Below, in pieces: positions 42,342-53,396 of a stretch of DNA of 64,000 bases. The DNA is taken from the NCBI GenBank assembly GCA_030035585.1, contig CM057473.1, forward strand, positions 6,746,501 to 6,810,500, written 5' to 3'. A model generated the notes under the pieces. That model was given only the letters and a program-made list of their open reading frames with translations. It did not search any database and was not told the DNA's origin. The DNA is from Dugong dugon (taxonomy: Eukaryota; Chordata; Mammalia; Sirenia; Dugongidae). Both the position numbers and the translations under genes were made by a program. How positions within the stretch are numbered: position 1 is the first letter of the stretch; each line of letters starts with the position of its first letter.

Positions 42342-43010
42342 CACAAAGCACCAAGGGCCAGTAATTCCCCAAGAGTGGTCAAGATAGCAAGCATTGCATT
42401 GATGTTGAGACTCTAAGTCAAGGATTTTCATCTAGGAGACCATATTTGTTTGAAACCAACTCAATCACCCTCCAGTTGCTGACCTGAACCCTGGAGTCCA
42501 ATTTTTGTTACACTTTTAATGTGGGGAAAAACAAAGCAGTGGTCAACAGATTGCATTCATGATAAAGCACATGTAGAGTAAAACCCTATTAAAGCATTGC
42601 TGATTATTGGGTGGATTTGTTCTATCCTAGGTCAAATAATTTCCTCTGAAGCTTAAGTACACACAGAAAAGTCCTGATAAGAGTCAGCATATAAAGTAGA
42701 CATTAGTCCTGTCCATCAAATACCTGTCATAAAGCGGTCCCAGTATAAACACGAAACAATAAACTGCTCTTAGGAGACAATGAGTCAACGCAAGGAAACA
42801 GACTTGAGTGTTTCTTCAAATATTTCCTGAAAATCACTTTTTAAAATTTTAATTGTATTTTGTAAAAATCGGCAAAATGAGAAAACAAAGGATTTGCCTT
42901 TCCCTGTCTTTTGATTCAGGTGTAGTGTAGTGGTGCTACTATCTTGGTTTTCTCCTTGCTACGGTTGAGAGCACATATATTTTTAGGTGGAAAATGAGAA
43001 CTTGTTTCTT
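42342..43010. other. single-copy sequence, nothing recognised
   Basis: Flank of the L1 3' tail. No family recognised. Confidence 0.42.
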
Positions 43011-43074
43011 TTTTTTTGTAAAATTTTTTTTTCCTTTTTTATTCTGCTTTATTCTTTTTAAATTTTTTATTGCT

Positions 43075-44055
43075 GTAGTTTAAATGAAGTTTACATTTCA
43101 AGTTAGTCTCCCATACAAAAATTTATACATACATTGTTATGTGACTCTAATTGCTCTCCCCATACTGTGACAGCACACTCCTCCTTTCCACCCTGATTCC
43201 CCATGTCCATTCAACCAGCTCCTAACCCTCTCTGCCTTCTCATCTCACCTCCGGACAGAAGCTGCCTGTTTAGTCTCTTGTATCTACTTGAGCTAAGAGG
43301 CACACTCCTCACAAGTATCACTTTATGTCCCACAGTCCAGTCCAATCCCTGTCTGAAGAGTTGGCCACAGAAGTTGTTTTAGTTCTGGGCTGATAGAGAA
43401 ACCGGGGGCCATGCTTTCTGGGGTTCCTCCAGTCTCAGTCAGACCATTAAGTCTGGTCTTCTTACTAGAATTTGAGTTCTGCACCCCACCTTTCTCCTGC
43501 TCCATCAGGGACTCTCTGCCGTGTTCCCTGTCAGGGCGTTCATTGGTGGTAGCCGGGAACCATCTAGTTCTTCTGGTCTCAGGCTGATGAAGTCTCAGGT
43601 TTATGTGGCCCTTTCTGTCTCTTGGGCTAATACTTTCCTTGTGTCTTTGGTGTTCTTCATTCTCCTTTACTCCAGGTGGTTGGGACCAATTGATGCATCT
43701 TAGATGGCCACTTGGGAGCTTTCAATACCCCAGATGCCACTCACGGCAGTAGGATGCAGAACATTTTCTTAATAAACTTTGTTATGCCAGTTGACCTAGA
43801 TGTCCCCTGAAAGCATGGTCTCCAGATCCTCACCCCTGCTACTCTGTCCCTCAAAGTGTTTGATTGTATTCAGGAAACTTCTTAGCTTTGGTTTAGTTCA
43901 GTGGTGCTGACTTCCCCTGTAGAGTGTGCTGTCCTTCCCTCCACCTAAGATAATACTTGTCTACTACCTAGTTAGTGAATAACCTCACACTTCTTCCCCA
44001 TCCTTGTAACCATCAAAGAATGTTTTCTTCTGTGTTTAAACCTTTTCTAGAGTTC
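43075..44055 (-). other. L1 3' UTR
   Basis: Between the ORF2 stop and the A-rich tail. On the plus strand it includes GTCAGACCATTAAGTCTGGT and CTCATCTCACCTCCGGACAG. The same 3' UTR type, in the opposite orientation, lies at 56.68-57.25 kb. It differs from the 3' UTR at 36.85-37.78 and 50.63-51.14 kb. Confidence 0.85.
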
Positions 44056-47000
44056 TTATAATTGTGGCCTTATACAATATTTGTCCTTCTGTGACTGACT
44101 AAATTCACTCAGCATAATGCCCTCCAGATTCCTCCATGTTATAAGATGTTTCACAGTTTCATCATTGTTCTTTATCATTGGGTAGTATTCCAGTGTGTGG
44201 ATATACATAATTTGATTATCCATTCGTCCATTGATGGGCACCTAGGCTGTGCTGCAATGAACATGGATGTGCATATATCTATTCGTGTGACGGCTCTTGT
44301 TTCTCTAGGATATATTCCAAGGAGCGGGATAGCTGGATCTTATGGTACTTTTATTTCTAGCTTTTTAAGGAAGCACCAAATCGATTTTCAAAGTGGCTGT
44401 ACCATTTTACATTCCCACCAACAGTGTATAAGTGTTCCAGTCTCTCCGCAACCTCTCCAGCATTGATTATTTTGTGTTTTTTGGATTAATGCTAGCCTTG
44501 TTGGGGTGAGATGATATCTCATTGTAGTTTTGATTTTCATTTCTCTAATGGCTAATGATCATGAGCATTTCTTCATGTGTCTGTTGCCACCAGAATATCT
44601 TCTTTAGGGAAGTGCCTGTTCATATCCTTAGCCCATTTTTTAATTCGGTTGTTTGTCTTTTTGTTGTTGCAGTTTTGCAGCATCTTATAGATTTTAGAGA
44701 TTAGATGCTGATCCAATTTTTTGCAGCCAAAAAATTTTTCCCAGTCTGTAGGTTGTCTTTTGACTGTTTTGGTGAAGTCTTTGGATGAGCATAAGTGTTT
44801 GATTTTTAGGAATTCCCATTTATCTAGTCTCTCTTCTGGTGCTTGTGCATTGTTACTTACGGTTCATATTGTGTTTATGCCATGTATTAGGGCTCCTAGC
44901 GTTGTCCCTATTTTTTCTTCCATGATCTTTATCATTTTCGATTTTATATTTAAGTCTTTGATCCATTTTGAGTTAGTTTTTTGCATGGTGTGAGGTATGG
45001 GTCTTGTTTCAGTTTTTTGCAGATGGATATCCAGTTATGTCAGCACTATTTGTTAAAGAGACTGTCTTCCCCAGTTGATGGACTTTGGGCCTTTGTCAAA
45101 TATCAGCTGTTCATAGGTGGATGAATTTATGTCTGGATTCTCAATTCTGTTCCACTGGTCTATGTATCTGCTGTTGTACCAGTATCAGGCTGTTTTGACT
45201 ACCGTGGCGGTATAATCGGTTCTAAAATTAGGTAGTGTGAGGCCTCCCATTTTGTTCTTCTTCTTGAGTAATGCTTTTACTTATTCAGGACCTCTTCCCT
45301 TTCCATATGAAGTTGTTGATTTGTTTCTCCATTTCATTAAAAAATGCTGTTGGAATTTGGATAGGGATCACATTGTATCTGTAAATCGCTTTGGGTAGAA
45401 TTGACATTTTCACAATGTTGAGTCTTCCTACCCATGAGCAAGGTATGTTTTTCCACTTACGCAGGTCTCTTTTGGTTTCTTGCAGTAGAGTTGTAGTTTT
45501 CATTGTATAGGTCTTTTACGTCTCTGGTTAGATTTATTCCTAAGTGTTTTATCTTCTTGGGGGCTATTGTAAATGATATTGATTTGATGATTTCCTCTTT
45601 GAGGTTCTCTTTGTTGGTGTATAGGAATCCAACTGATTTTTGTATGTTTATCTTGTATCCTGAAAATTTGCTGAAATCTTCTTACTTCCAGTTGTTTTCT
45701 TGTGGAGTCTTTGGACTTTTCTGTGTATAAGATCATATCATCTGCAAATAGAGATACTTTGATTTCTTCCCTATCAATTTGGATGCCCTAGCTCTGGCTA
45801 GGACCTCCAGCACAATGTTGAATAAGAGTGATGATAAAGGGCATCCTTGTCTGGTTCCCATTCTCAAGGGGAATGCTGTCAAAGTCTCTCCATTTAGGAT
45901 GATGTTGGCTGTTGGCTTTGTATAAATGCCTTTAATTATATGGAGGAATTTCCCTTCTATTCATATTTTGTTGAGAGTTTTTATCCTGAATGGGTGTTGG
46001 ACTTTGTCAAATGCCTTTTCTGCATTGATTGATAAGATCATGTGGTTCTTGTCTTTTGTTTTATTTATATGATGGATTACACTGATTGTTTTTCTAATGT
46101 TGAACCATCCCAGCATACCTGGTATAAATCCCACTTGATTATGCTGAATTAATTTTTTGATATGTTGCTGAATTCTATTGGCTAGAATTTTGTTGAGGAT
46201 TTTTGTGTCAATGTTCATGAGGGATATTGGTCTATAATTTCCTTTTTTTGTGATGTCTTTACCTGGTTTTGGTATCAGGGTTATGCTGGCTTCATAGAAT
46301 GAGTTTGGGAGTATTCCATCCTTCTCTATGCTCTGAAATACCTTCAGTAGTAGTGGTGTTAACTCTTCTCTGAAAGTTTGGTAGAATTCTCCAGTGAAGC
46401 CGTCTGGGCCAGGGCTTTTTTTTTTGTTGGGAGGTTTTTAATTACCTTTTCAATCTCTTCCTTTTTTGTGGTTTTTTTTTTTTTTTTTTTTTTTTTAGTT
46501 GTTCTACCTCTGTTTGTGCTAGTTTAGGTAGGTAGTAAGTTTCTAGAAATTTGTCCATTTCCTCTAGTTTTTCAAAATTGTCAGAGTACAATTTTTCATA
46601 GTATTCTGTTATGATGTTTTTAATTTCAGTTGGGTCTGTTGTGATATCGCCCATCTCATTTCTTATACGGGTTATCTGCTTCCTCTTCTGTTTTCCAGTT
46701 TGGCCAATGGTTTATCAATTTTGTTGATCGTTTCAAAGAACAAGCTTTTGGTCTTGTTAACTCTTTCAATTGATTTTCTATTCTCTGTTTCATTTAATTC
46801 TGTTCTAATTCTTATTATTTCCTTTCTTCTAGCACCTGAGGGCTTCTTCTGTTGCTCTCTTTCTACTTGTTCCAGTTGTAGGGTTAATGGTTTGATTATG
46901 GCCCTTTCTTCTTTTTGGATGTGTGCATTTATTGCTATAAACTGACCTTTGAGCACTGTTTTTGCTGTGTCCCAAAGGTTCTGATAGGATGTGTTTTCAT

Positions 47001-47830
47001 TCTCATTTGATTCTATAAATTTCTTTATTTCATCCTTAATTTCTTCCTTAACTTAGTAGTTTTTGAGCAAGGTGTTGTTCAGTTTCCATGTGTTTGATTT
47101 TTTTTTTTTCCTTGCTTTTTCTGTTGTTGATTTCTACTTTTATGGCTTTATGGTCAGAAAAGATGCTTTGTAATATTTCGATGCTTTGGATTTTGTTAAG
47201 GCTTGCTTTATGGCTTAATATGTGGTCTATTCTGGAGAATGTTCCAAATGCATTGGAAAAAAAAGTATACTTGGCTACTGTTGGGTGGAGTGTTCATTAT
47301 ATGTCTATGAGATCAAGTTGGTTGATTGTAGCATTTAGCTCTTCTGTGCCTTTGTTGAGCTTCTTTCTGGATGTTCCGTCCTTCACCGAAAGTGGTCTGT
47401 TGAAGTCTCCTACTACTACTGTGGAGCTGTCTATCTCTCTTTTCAGTGCTATTAGAGTTTTTTTAATCTATTTTGGAGCTTTGTTGTTGGGTGCATAAAT
47501 ATTTATTATAGTTATGTCCTCCTAGTGTACTGACCCTTTAATCATTATATAGTGTCCTTCCTTATCCTTTGTGGTGATTTTACTTTAAAGTCTATTTTGT
47601 CAGAGATTAATATTGCCACTTCTGCTCTTTTCTGAGTGTTGTTTGCTTGATATATTTTTTCCATCCTTTGAGTTTTAGTTTATTTGTGTCTTTAAGTCTA
47701 AGGTGTGTCTCTTGTAGGCAGCATATAGCCAGATAGCATTTTTTTAACCCAATCTGCCACTCTCTGTCTCTTTATTGGTGCATTTAGTCCATTTACAATG
47801 AGTTTAGTGCCGTTATTTTGATGTCTTCTT
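44056..47830 (-). pseudogene. L1 ORF2 (endonuclease / reverse transcriptase), broken
   Basis: Codes for the L1 nuclease-polymerase in its live form. Visible on the minus strand: endonuclease remnants CCLQETHL (about 47,720) and NIYAPNN (about 47,490); [11 protein letters not shown] and [13 protein letters not shown] of the reverse transcriptase (46.0-46.15 kb); the catalytic FADD (45,737-45,748); [20 protein letters not shown] (~45.35 kb); C-terminal EYYPMIKNNDETVKHLI, ending DKYCIRPQL. Stops and frame changes split it into open pieces no longer than about 94 codons. The upstream limit is approximate. Confidence 0.88.
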
Positions 47831-48253
47831 TTGTGGGTTGTTCACAGTTTCTTTGTTCCATTTAATTTTCTATGCTGTTTCATTTTTCTTTATGTATTTT
47901 CTTTTCATTGTTTTTGATTTTGTGTTTGCTGAGTCTTTACATTTTTCTAGTTTTTTATTTTGACTTGTAGGATTGTTAGTTTTCTTTGTGGTTACCTTAA
48001 TATTTACTCTTATTTTTCTTAGTTTGTACCAGTCTTTTACTTCTTTATATCACCTTGACTTCCTCTCCATATGCAAAGTCTATGTATATATTTTTTTAAG
48101 ACCCTTTTTGTTTTAATGTTGTCATCTTTTACATATTGACATCTGTTTCCCTATTTTCAGGGTTTTAGCTTTGTTTTATTTTTGTGACTTCCCCATCTGG
48201 GTTGATATTTGGTTGCTCTGTTCTGTGCTCTAGTCTTGGGTTGTAATCTGATG
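47831..48253 (-). other. A-rich L1 inter-ORF spacer
   Basis: About 400 bp strongly A-rich on the coding strand (AAAATCAAAAACAATGAAAA), without an ORF1- or ORF2-like product in any frame I could read. Human L1 has only about 60 bp here. Confidence 0.6.
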
Positions 48254-49246
48254 TTACTGATTTTCTAACTGGAGGACCCCCTTTAGTATTTCTTGTAATT
48301 TTGGTTTGGTTTTTGCAAATTCCCTAAACTTCTGTTTATCTGGAAATGCCCTAATTTCACCATCATATTTGAGAGACAGTTTTGTTGGATATATAATTAT
48401 TGACTGGCAGTTTTTTTCCTTCAACACTTTATATGTCATCCCATTGCCTTCTTGCCTGCATGGTTTCTGCCGAGTAGTCTGAGCTTATTCTTATTGACTC
48501 TCCTTTGTAGGTGATTTTTCTCTTATCCCTAGCCACTCTTAAAATTCTCTCTTTATCTTTGGTTTTGGCAAGTTTGATTATAATGTGTCTTGGTGACTTT
48601 CTTTTGGGATCTACTTTATGTGGGGTTCAATGAGCATCTTGGATAGATGTCTTGTCATCTTTCATGATATCAGGGAAGTTTTATGCCAACAAATCTTCAA
48701 CAATTCTCTCTGTATTTTCTGTTATCCCCCCCACCCCATTCTGGTACTCCAATCACTCATAGGTTATTCCTCTTGATAGAGCCCCACATAATTCTTAGGG
48801 TTTCTTCTTTTTTTAATTCTTTTATCTTATTTTTCCTCAAATAAGTTGGTGTCAAGTGCTTTATCTTCAATCTCACTAGTTCTGACTTCCATTGCCTCAA
48901 TTCTGCTCCTATGACTTTCTGTTGAGTTGTCTAATTCTGAAATTTTATTGTTAATCTCCTGGATTTCTGATTGCTGTCTCTCTATGGATTCTTGCAGCCT
49001 GTTAAATTTGTCATTATGCTCTTCTTTAATCTTTTTGATTTCCTCTATTGTGTGTTCTGCATTTTGATTAATTTCCTTCCAAATTTCTTGAAGAGCTCTG
49101 TATATTAATCTTTTGTATTCTGCCTTTAGTAATTCCAAATTTTTCTCCCCTGGAAAATTTATAGATTCTTTATTTTGGGAGCTTGCTGAAGCCATCATGG
49201 ATTGCTTCTTTATGTGATTTGATATCGACTGTTGTCTCTGAACCAT
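48254..49246 (-). pseudogene. L1 ORF1 (RNA-binding chaperone), broken
   Basis: The N-terminal 139 codons are open (49,246 to 48,827): MVQRQQSISNHIKKQSMMAS, then a heptad-like coiled coil (RLQESIERQQSEIQEINNKI). The RRM region follows in another frame (VIGVPEW). The C-terminal segment is open to 48,254 (LKEKNCQSIIIYPTKLSLKY, KPKLQEILKGVL). Length near 330 codons fits L1 ORF1. Confidence 0.88.
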
Positions 49247-49249
49247 CAG

Positions 49250-50627
49250 TAAGTTATTATATTTATTTATTTTATGTTTGCTTACTGTGTCCTAGCTTCT
49301 TGTTTTGTTTTGATATGCCCAAATAGGCTGCTCGTGTGAGCTAGTTTGATTATTGGCAGCTTTGAAGTTCTAATGTCCTGTCACCAGCTGGTTAGATCTG
49401 TTACTAGGTATGTGAGCTCAGGAGTCTACCCACTCCTCCTGTATGGATTCAGCTCAGGTGCCCAGGTAGATAGCCATCAAGTGTGTGGTATAGGCACTCA
49501 CCTACAGTCCTAGACAGGCATGTGTGATTGATGTAGGCACAGGCATCTGACTGCAGCAGAGGGACACACTCTGAGCAAGACATGGGGCCGACAGCTGCTC
49601 CTGAGTATACAGGAGGAAGGCATGTCCCTGTTCCCTAGAGCACGTAGGTGGGTGGGTTTTACAGATGGACTATGAGCACCCAATGCTGCTGGCTGTAAGG
49701 ACTGAGGGTGCCTCTTATTCTTGAGCCCCTATTGCAGGTGGCTAGGTGGCGTGAGTGAAGCCACCAGTCCTCAGGCCCCTGATGTGGGTGGGTGAATACC
49801 CTGCTTAATGGGCAGATCAGTGTCAAATGTCAAGAACCTGCCACTTCACAGCTGAAACGGGTCAAGTTAGACTTCAGGTACATAACCTGTTGTTGTACTG
49901 TGGTAATGAGGGCCTACACTGTTGAAATGGGCCCACACAAGTCTATGCAGGGGGAAAGGCACTCAAAGTCCATGGATCCCTTATGCCTGTGCCTAGGCAA
50001 ACGACCCATGCCAACTCTGGGTTCCTGGCTGAGGGGAGCCTGCAGTTTACTTTTTCCCGTTTGTTAATTTGTTCACTCTCCAAGGCCAGGAGAATGGCTC
50101 AGGACATGTGACAGTTCCGACTTCTGGCCCAGGGGACTGGGCAATTGCTGAAGCTCATCTGGGACCCAGTGCAGAGCAGAGAGGGGGGAGGGAAATGGGG
50201 GAGAGTTTTTTCCCTAAGGGGGGTGTTTTTGATCCCCACGGGAGGCCGTAAGCAAGTACTTATCTTTCGCCTATCTAAGGCTGCTTCTCATTGGTTGTGG
50301 GTGGCCGAGTAGACTCTCTGCAGCTGGGTCTCTCCAGTTGCGTAATACGCCTCCCCAGCACGGCTACTTACCTGCCTCACCGCTCACCCCCCGAGCTGAT
50401 CAGGCCTGTAGGGCTCAGGCTCTCTCCTGGTCAGATCTGGCAACTCTCTGTGCTTCTGACTTGTCTCTCCCTCCCGCTTCCACTCAGTCCAGTTCCTCAA
50501 CTTTGCCTTAGATGTTCAGGGCCCCTAGATTGGCATATATAATTGATTCACTTGCTTTTTCGGGTCTTTGTTGTAAGAGGGTCGACTGGAAGCGTTTGAC
50601 TACTCTGTCATCTTGGCCCCGCCTCCT
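49250..50627 (-). promoter_or_regulatory. L1 5' UTR / internal promoter region
   Basis: GC-richer than the rest of the element. The minus strand opens with GGGGCCAAGATGACAGAGTA, where human L1 has its YY1 site (CAAGATGGC); here the core is CAAGATGAC. No tandem monomers are seen. Promoter function is inferred from the L1 family. Confidence 0.65.
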
Positions 50628-51143
50628 TTTTATTGTACTTTAAATGAAGGTTTATGAACAAACTAGCTTCTCATTAAACAGTTAGTACACATATAGTTTT
50701 ATGACATTGGTTAACAACTCTACAGTATGTCAACACTCTCCCTTTTCGACCTTGGGTTCCCTATTAACCAGCTTTCCTTTCCCCTTCTGCATTCTAGTCC
50801 TTGCCCCTGAGTTGGTGTGCCCGTTTAGTCTCATTTTGTTTTATGGACCTGTCTAATCTTTGGCTGAAGGGTGAGCCTCAGGAGTGATTTCATTACTGAG
50901 CTAAAAGGGTATCCAGAGGACATACTCTCAGGGTTTCTCCAGTCTCTGTCAGGCCAGTGAGTCTGATCTTTTTTGTGAGTTAGAATTTTATTCTACATTT
51001 TTGTCCAGCTCTGTCCAGGACCCTCTACTGAGATCTCTGTCAGAGCAGTTGGTGGTGGTAGCCGGGTGCCATCTATTTATACTGGACTCAGTCTGGTGAA
51101 GGCTGTGGGTAGTTGTGGGCCATTAGTCCTTTGGACTAGAGGA
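50628..51143 (-). mobile_element. older L1 3' UTR, truncated
   Basis: The minus strand reads CTAGTCCAAAGGACTAATGG, GTCAGAGCAGT-complement region, GACAGTGTTGAC-like sequence and CATTTAAAGTACAATAAAAA, matching the 3' UTR of the 35.6-37.8 kb L1. Its A-tail is where the long L1 begins. Confidence 0.88.
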
Positions 51144-51406
51144 GAACATATTTCTACTGTAAAGCATTATTAGAAACCCAAAGTTATGTACTTGGAGATC
51201 TGTGCTTTTGCTCAGCAGGGACAAAGACTGTATGCTAAGTCAAGAAGGCAAGAGGTACAAGAACTAAGTTGTTGTTAGGGCAAAAGGAATATGGAATGAG
51301 TAGTGAAAGAAGGTAGTCCTAAATACCAACTACGACCACGTTAAACCAGTTGCAGAAACAAGAACTATAATTGTTGTAAATATCTCTTCCTTGTTTTGTT
51401 GTATGT
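51144..51406. other. single-copy sequence
   Basis: No family recognised. Confidence 0.4.
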
Positions 51407-51451
51407 TTATGTGTGTGTGTATATATGTGTATATGTGCATGTATATATGTA

Positions 51452-51482
<31 letters not shown>
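51407..51482. repeat. TG/TA microsatellite
   Basis: TTATGTGTGTGTGTATATAT, GTATATATGTATGTGTGTGT, GTGTGTGTGTATATATATAT. The next SINE inserted at its TA end. Confidence 0.93.
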
Positions 51483-51486
51483 AATC

Positions 51487-51657
51487 TGGGGCCTTGGTGG
51501 CAGAGTGGTTAAGAGCTACAGCTGCTAACCAAAAGGTTGGCAGTTTGAATATACCAGCTGCTCCTTGAAAAGCCTATGGAGCAGTTCTACTCTGTCCTAT
51601 AGTGTCAGTATGAGTCAGAATTGATGCTACAGCAATGGGTTTGTTTTGTTTTGGTTT
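51487..51657 (+). mobile_element. AfroSINE, short subtype, in TA repeat
   Basis: GGGGCCTTGGTGGCAGAGTG, CAGCTGCTAACCAAAAGGTT, GAGCAGTTCTACTCTGTCCT, GGGTTTGTTTTGTTTTGGTT tail. ATATATATAAAATCT precedes and ATATATATAATATCT follows, a target duplication within the TA tract. Confidence 0.95.
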
Positions 51658-51867
51658 ATATATATAATATCTTTGTTTTCTTCCTTCCTTAATCCCATTA
51701 CTTGTTATAAAATATAAGATGTAAAAGAGGCTAGTGCATTTTTTGGTTGCATGCATGTTAGTTGAATCATGCTAGATGCAAGTATTACTTTAAAATTGTC
51801 TTTATTTAAAGATTATGTATGGTTTAAGATGTGTATAGGTGCCAAGTTGACAAGAAGTGGACTGCAG

Positions 51868-51911
51868 TGGTTAATGTTATGTGTCAGCTTGGCTGGGCTA
51901 TGATTCTCAGT
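51868..51911 (+). mobile_element. short LTR-like fragment
   Basis: Fossil fragment: TTATGTGTCAGCTTGGCTGG and GCTATGATTCTCAGTGG resemble the 5' part of the LTR families seen at 1.6 and 59.2 kb. Too short to assign. Confidence 0.4.
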
Positions 51912-52086
51912 GGTTTAGCAACCTCATGTGTGCATAATAGAACTGCTCCATAGGGTTTTCAAAGCTGTGATCTTTCAGAAGCTGATCCCCAGGTCTGTCT
52001 TCCAAGGTGCCTCTGTGTGGGTTTGAATTGCTAACCTTTCAGCTAGTCGTCAAACATCTAACTGTCTGCACCAGCCAGGGACTCCA
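51912..52086 (-). mobile_element. AfroSINE, CCCAGA subtype, host of another SINE
   Basis: ACTGCTCCATAGGGTTTTCA, TCTGTCTTCCAAGGTGCCTC, ACCTTTCAGCTAGTCGTCAA, CTGCACCAGCCAGGGACTCC. The next SINE entered its extreme 5' end. Confidence 0.9.
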
Positions 52087-52255
52087 TAAACCAAACCAAA
52101 CCATTTGCTTTTGAATCCATTCCGACACATAGTCACCCTATAGGACAGAGTAGAACTGCCCCCATAGGGTTTCCAAGGAGTGGCTGGTGGATTTGAACTG
52201 CTGTCCCTTTGATTAGCAGCCAAGCTGTTAACCACTGCACCACTAGGGCGTCTCC
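52087..52255 (-). mobile_element. AfroSINE, short subtype, inside a SINE head
   Basis: AAACCAAACCAAACCATTTG tail, CCCTATAGGACAGAGTAGAA, GGAGTGGCTGGTGGATTTGA, CACTGCACCACTAGGGCGTC. CCAGGGACTCCA is duplicated exactly on both sides (52075-52086 and 52256-52267), copied from the older SINE's head. Confidence 0.97.
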
Positions 52256-52269
52256 CCAGGGACTCCAAG

Positions 52270-52437
52270 AACTACATATTAGGTCCTATGTTAAGTATTT
52301 TACCCTTGACCTCATTTAATCCTCACAACGATCTTATGGTATAGATATATCTATTCCTCCTTTAAATATGAGGAACCCAAAGCTGAAGACAGCTATTCTG
52401 CTGACATTTACACAGCTAGTATGTCACTGACCAAATT
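52270..52437 (-). mobile_element. MIR
   Basis: TTGACCTCATTTAATCCTCA, CAACGATCTTATGGTATAGA, TATGAGGAACCCAAAGCTGA and ACACAGCTAGTATGTCACTG follow antisense MIR order. Confidence 0.85.
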
Positions 52438-52800
52438 TCTTTGTTTCATATCACGCTGAATGGTCTCATCATCCACCTAGGTTTCCAAGTACAAAACCCA
52501 GGATTCACCCTGGACCGCTCCCTCGCCTGCACCCATGAGCACTCACCAGTTTTCAAGTTCTTTGGATTTACCCTTGAGATTGTTTACTTCTTCCCATCTA
52601 CTTCACCACCAGAGTTACCACAACAGCCTCTAGTCTGACTCTGTTAATTTATCAAAATGAGGATCCAATTGCGCCATCTCCCTACTTAAAATCCTTCCCT
52701 GGGCTTCACTGGATGAAGGATGAAGTACAAACTCCTTAGTATGGTTTACAAGGTCACCCACGATCTGTTCCCTACTCACCACTTCAACTTTATCTCTAAA
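52438..52800 (+). mobile_element. L2 LINE fragment
   Basis: AACCCAGGATTCACCCTGGA, CTTCACCACCAGAGTTACCA, AAAATCCTTCCCTGGGCTTC, GAAGTACAAACTCCTTAGTA and TGGTTTACAAGGTCACCCAC follow the L2 ORF2 end and 3' region. Confidence 0.82.
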
Positions 52801-53052
52801 TACTCCAGAAAAAATAAAAGAATATTTCACCAAAAAAGCCGTGTTAGCTTGTTTAGACAGTCTATAACAACCTCTTCTAAAATTCAGGCTCATCTGTTTT
52901 TAACAACTGGGAGTCAAAAGATTAAAAATAGTCTCCTAGTTGCCACTATTTATAAAATAGCATCGGCCTGTTCCATCCTCGGGAATGAATGCAGTTCCTG
53001 TCTGTCCAGTTTTTCCTCTTGTTTCGGTTGGGTGCTGCATAGCTGTGAAATG

Positions 53053-53396
53053 TCACTGCTGGTTCAGCGGGAGAATTCTCGCCTTCCGTCTGGGAGACTC
53101 GGGTTCTGTTCCCAGTCAGTGCACTTCATCCGCAGCCACCACACCTCTGTCGGTGGAGGCCTGTGTGTTGCTATGACGCCGAGTACGTTTTAGCAGAGCT
53201 TCCAGACTAGGACAGATGAGGAAGAAAGGCCTGGTGAACTACTTCTGAAAATCAGCCAGTGAAAGCCCTATGGATCACAATCGTCCGATACCCATTTGAT
53301 CATGGGGATGGTACGGGACCCGCGGGCAGCATTTTGTTCCGCTGTGCATGGGGTTGCCATGAGTTGGGGGCCAAGTTGATGGCAGCTAACACACAT
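53053..53396 (+). mobile_element. full-length SINE with tRNA-Gly-like head and RTE tail
   Basis: The head (53053-53125) reads TCACTGCTGGTTCAGCGGGA, GAATTCTCGCC, GGGAGACTCGGGTTCTGTTC, CCAGTCAGTGCA. D arm, anticodon arm and T arm of tRNA-Gly (CCC/GCC type) are all visible, with TCC in the anticodon position. The body follows (GAGCTTCCAGACTAGGACAG, GAAGAAAGGCCTGGTGAACT), then RTE 3' sequence (GTTCCGCTGTGCATGGGGTT) and the end GATGGCAGCTAACACACA. Confidence 0.9.

Larger units (their letters stand above)
43020..50627 (-). mobile_element. L1 LINE, nearly full length, decayed
   Basis: About 7.6 kb on the minus strand: 5' UTR (about 49,250-50,627), ORF1, an A-rich spacer of about 400 bp, ORF2 and a ~1-kb 3' UTR, then an A-rich tail. 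The first bases on the minus strand read GGAGGCGGGGCCAAGATGAC, parallel to the human L1 start (gggggaggagccaagatggc), so the 5' end is probably complete. Both ORFs are interrupted many times, so it cannot be active. Its 5' end abuts the 3' end of an older L1 in the same orientation. Confidence 0.93.

Noticed and set aside
42990-43080. Clear target duplication for the long L1
   Set aside because: Candidate flanks are A-rich and differ at several positions, so they cannot be told from A-tail sequence.
47088-47498. 136-codon plus-strand open frame, hydrophobic, membrane-like
   Set aside because: Antisense of the A-rich L1 ORF2 endonuclease region. Runs of T on the plus strand give Phe/Leu-rich translations.
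53053-53125. Functional tRNA-Gly gene
   Set aside because: Stems carry mismatches, the anticodon reads TCC in a GCC/CCC-type body, and the SINE body follows directly. The same holds for the 16.1 kb copy.
52720-53193. 157-codon plus-strand open frame
   Set aside because: It starts in L2 and ends in the tRNA-Gly-headed SINE, with unassigned sequence between and no domain.
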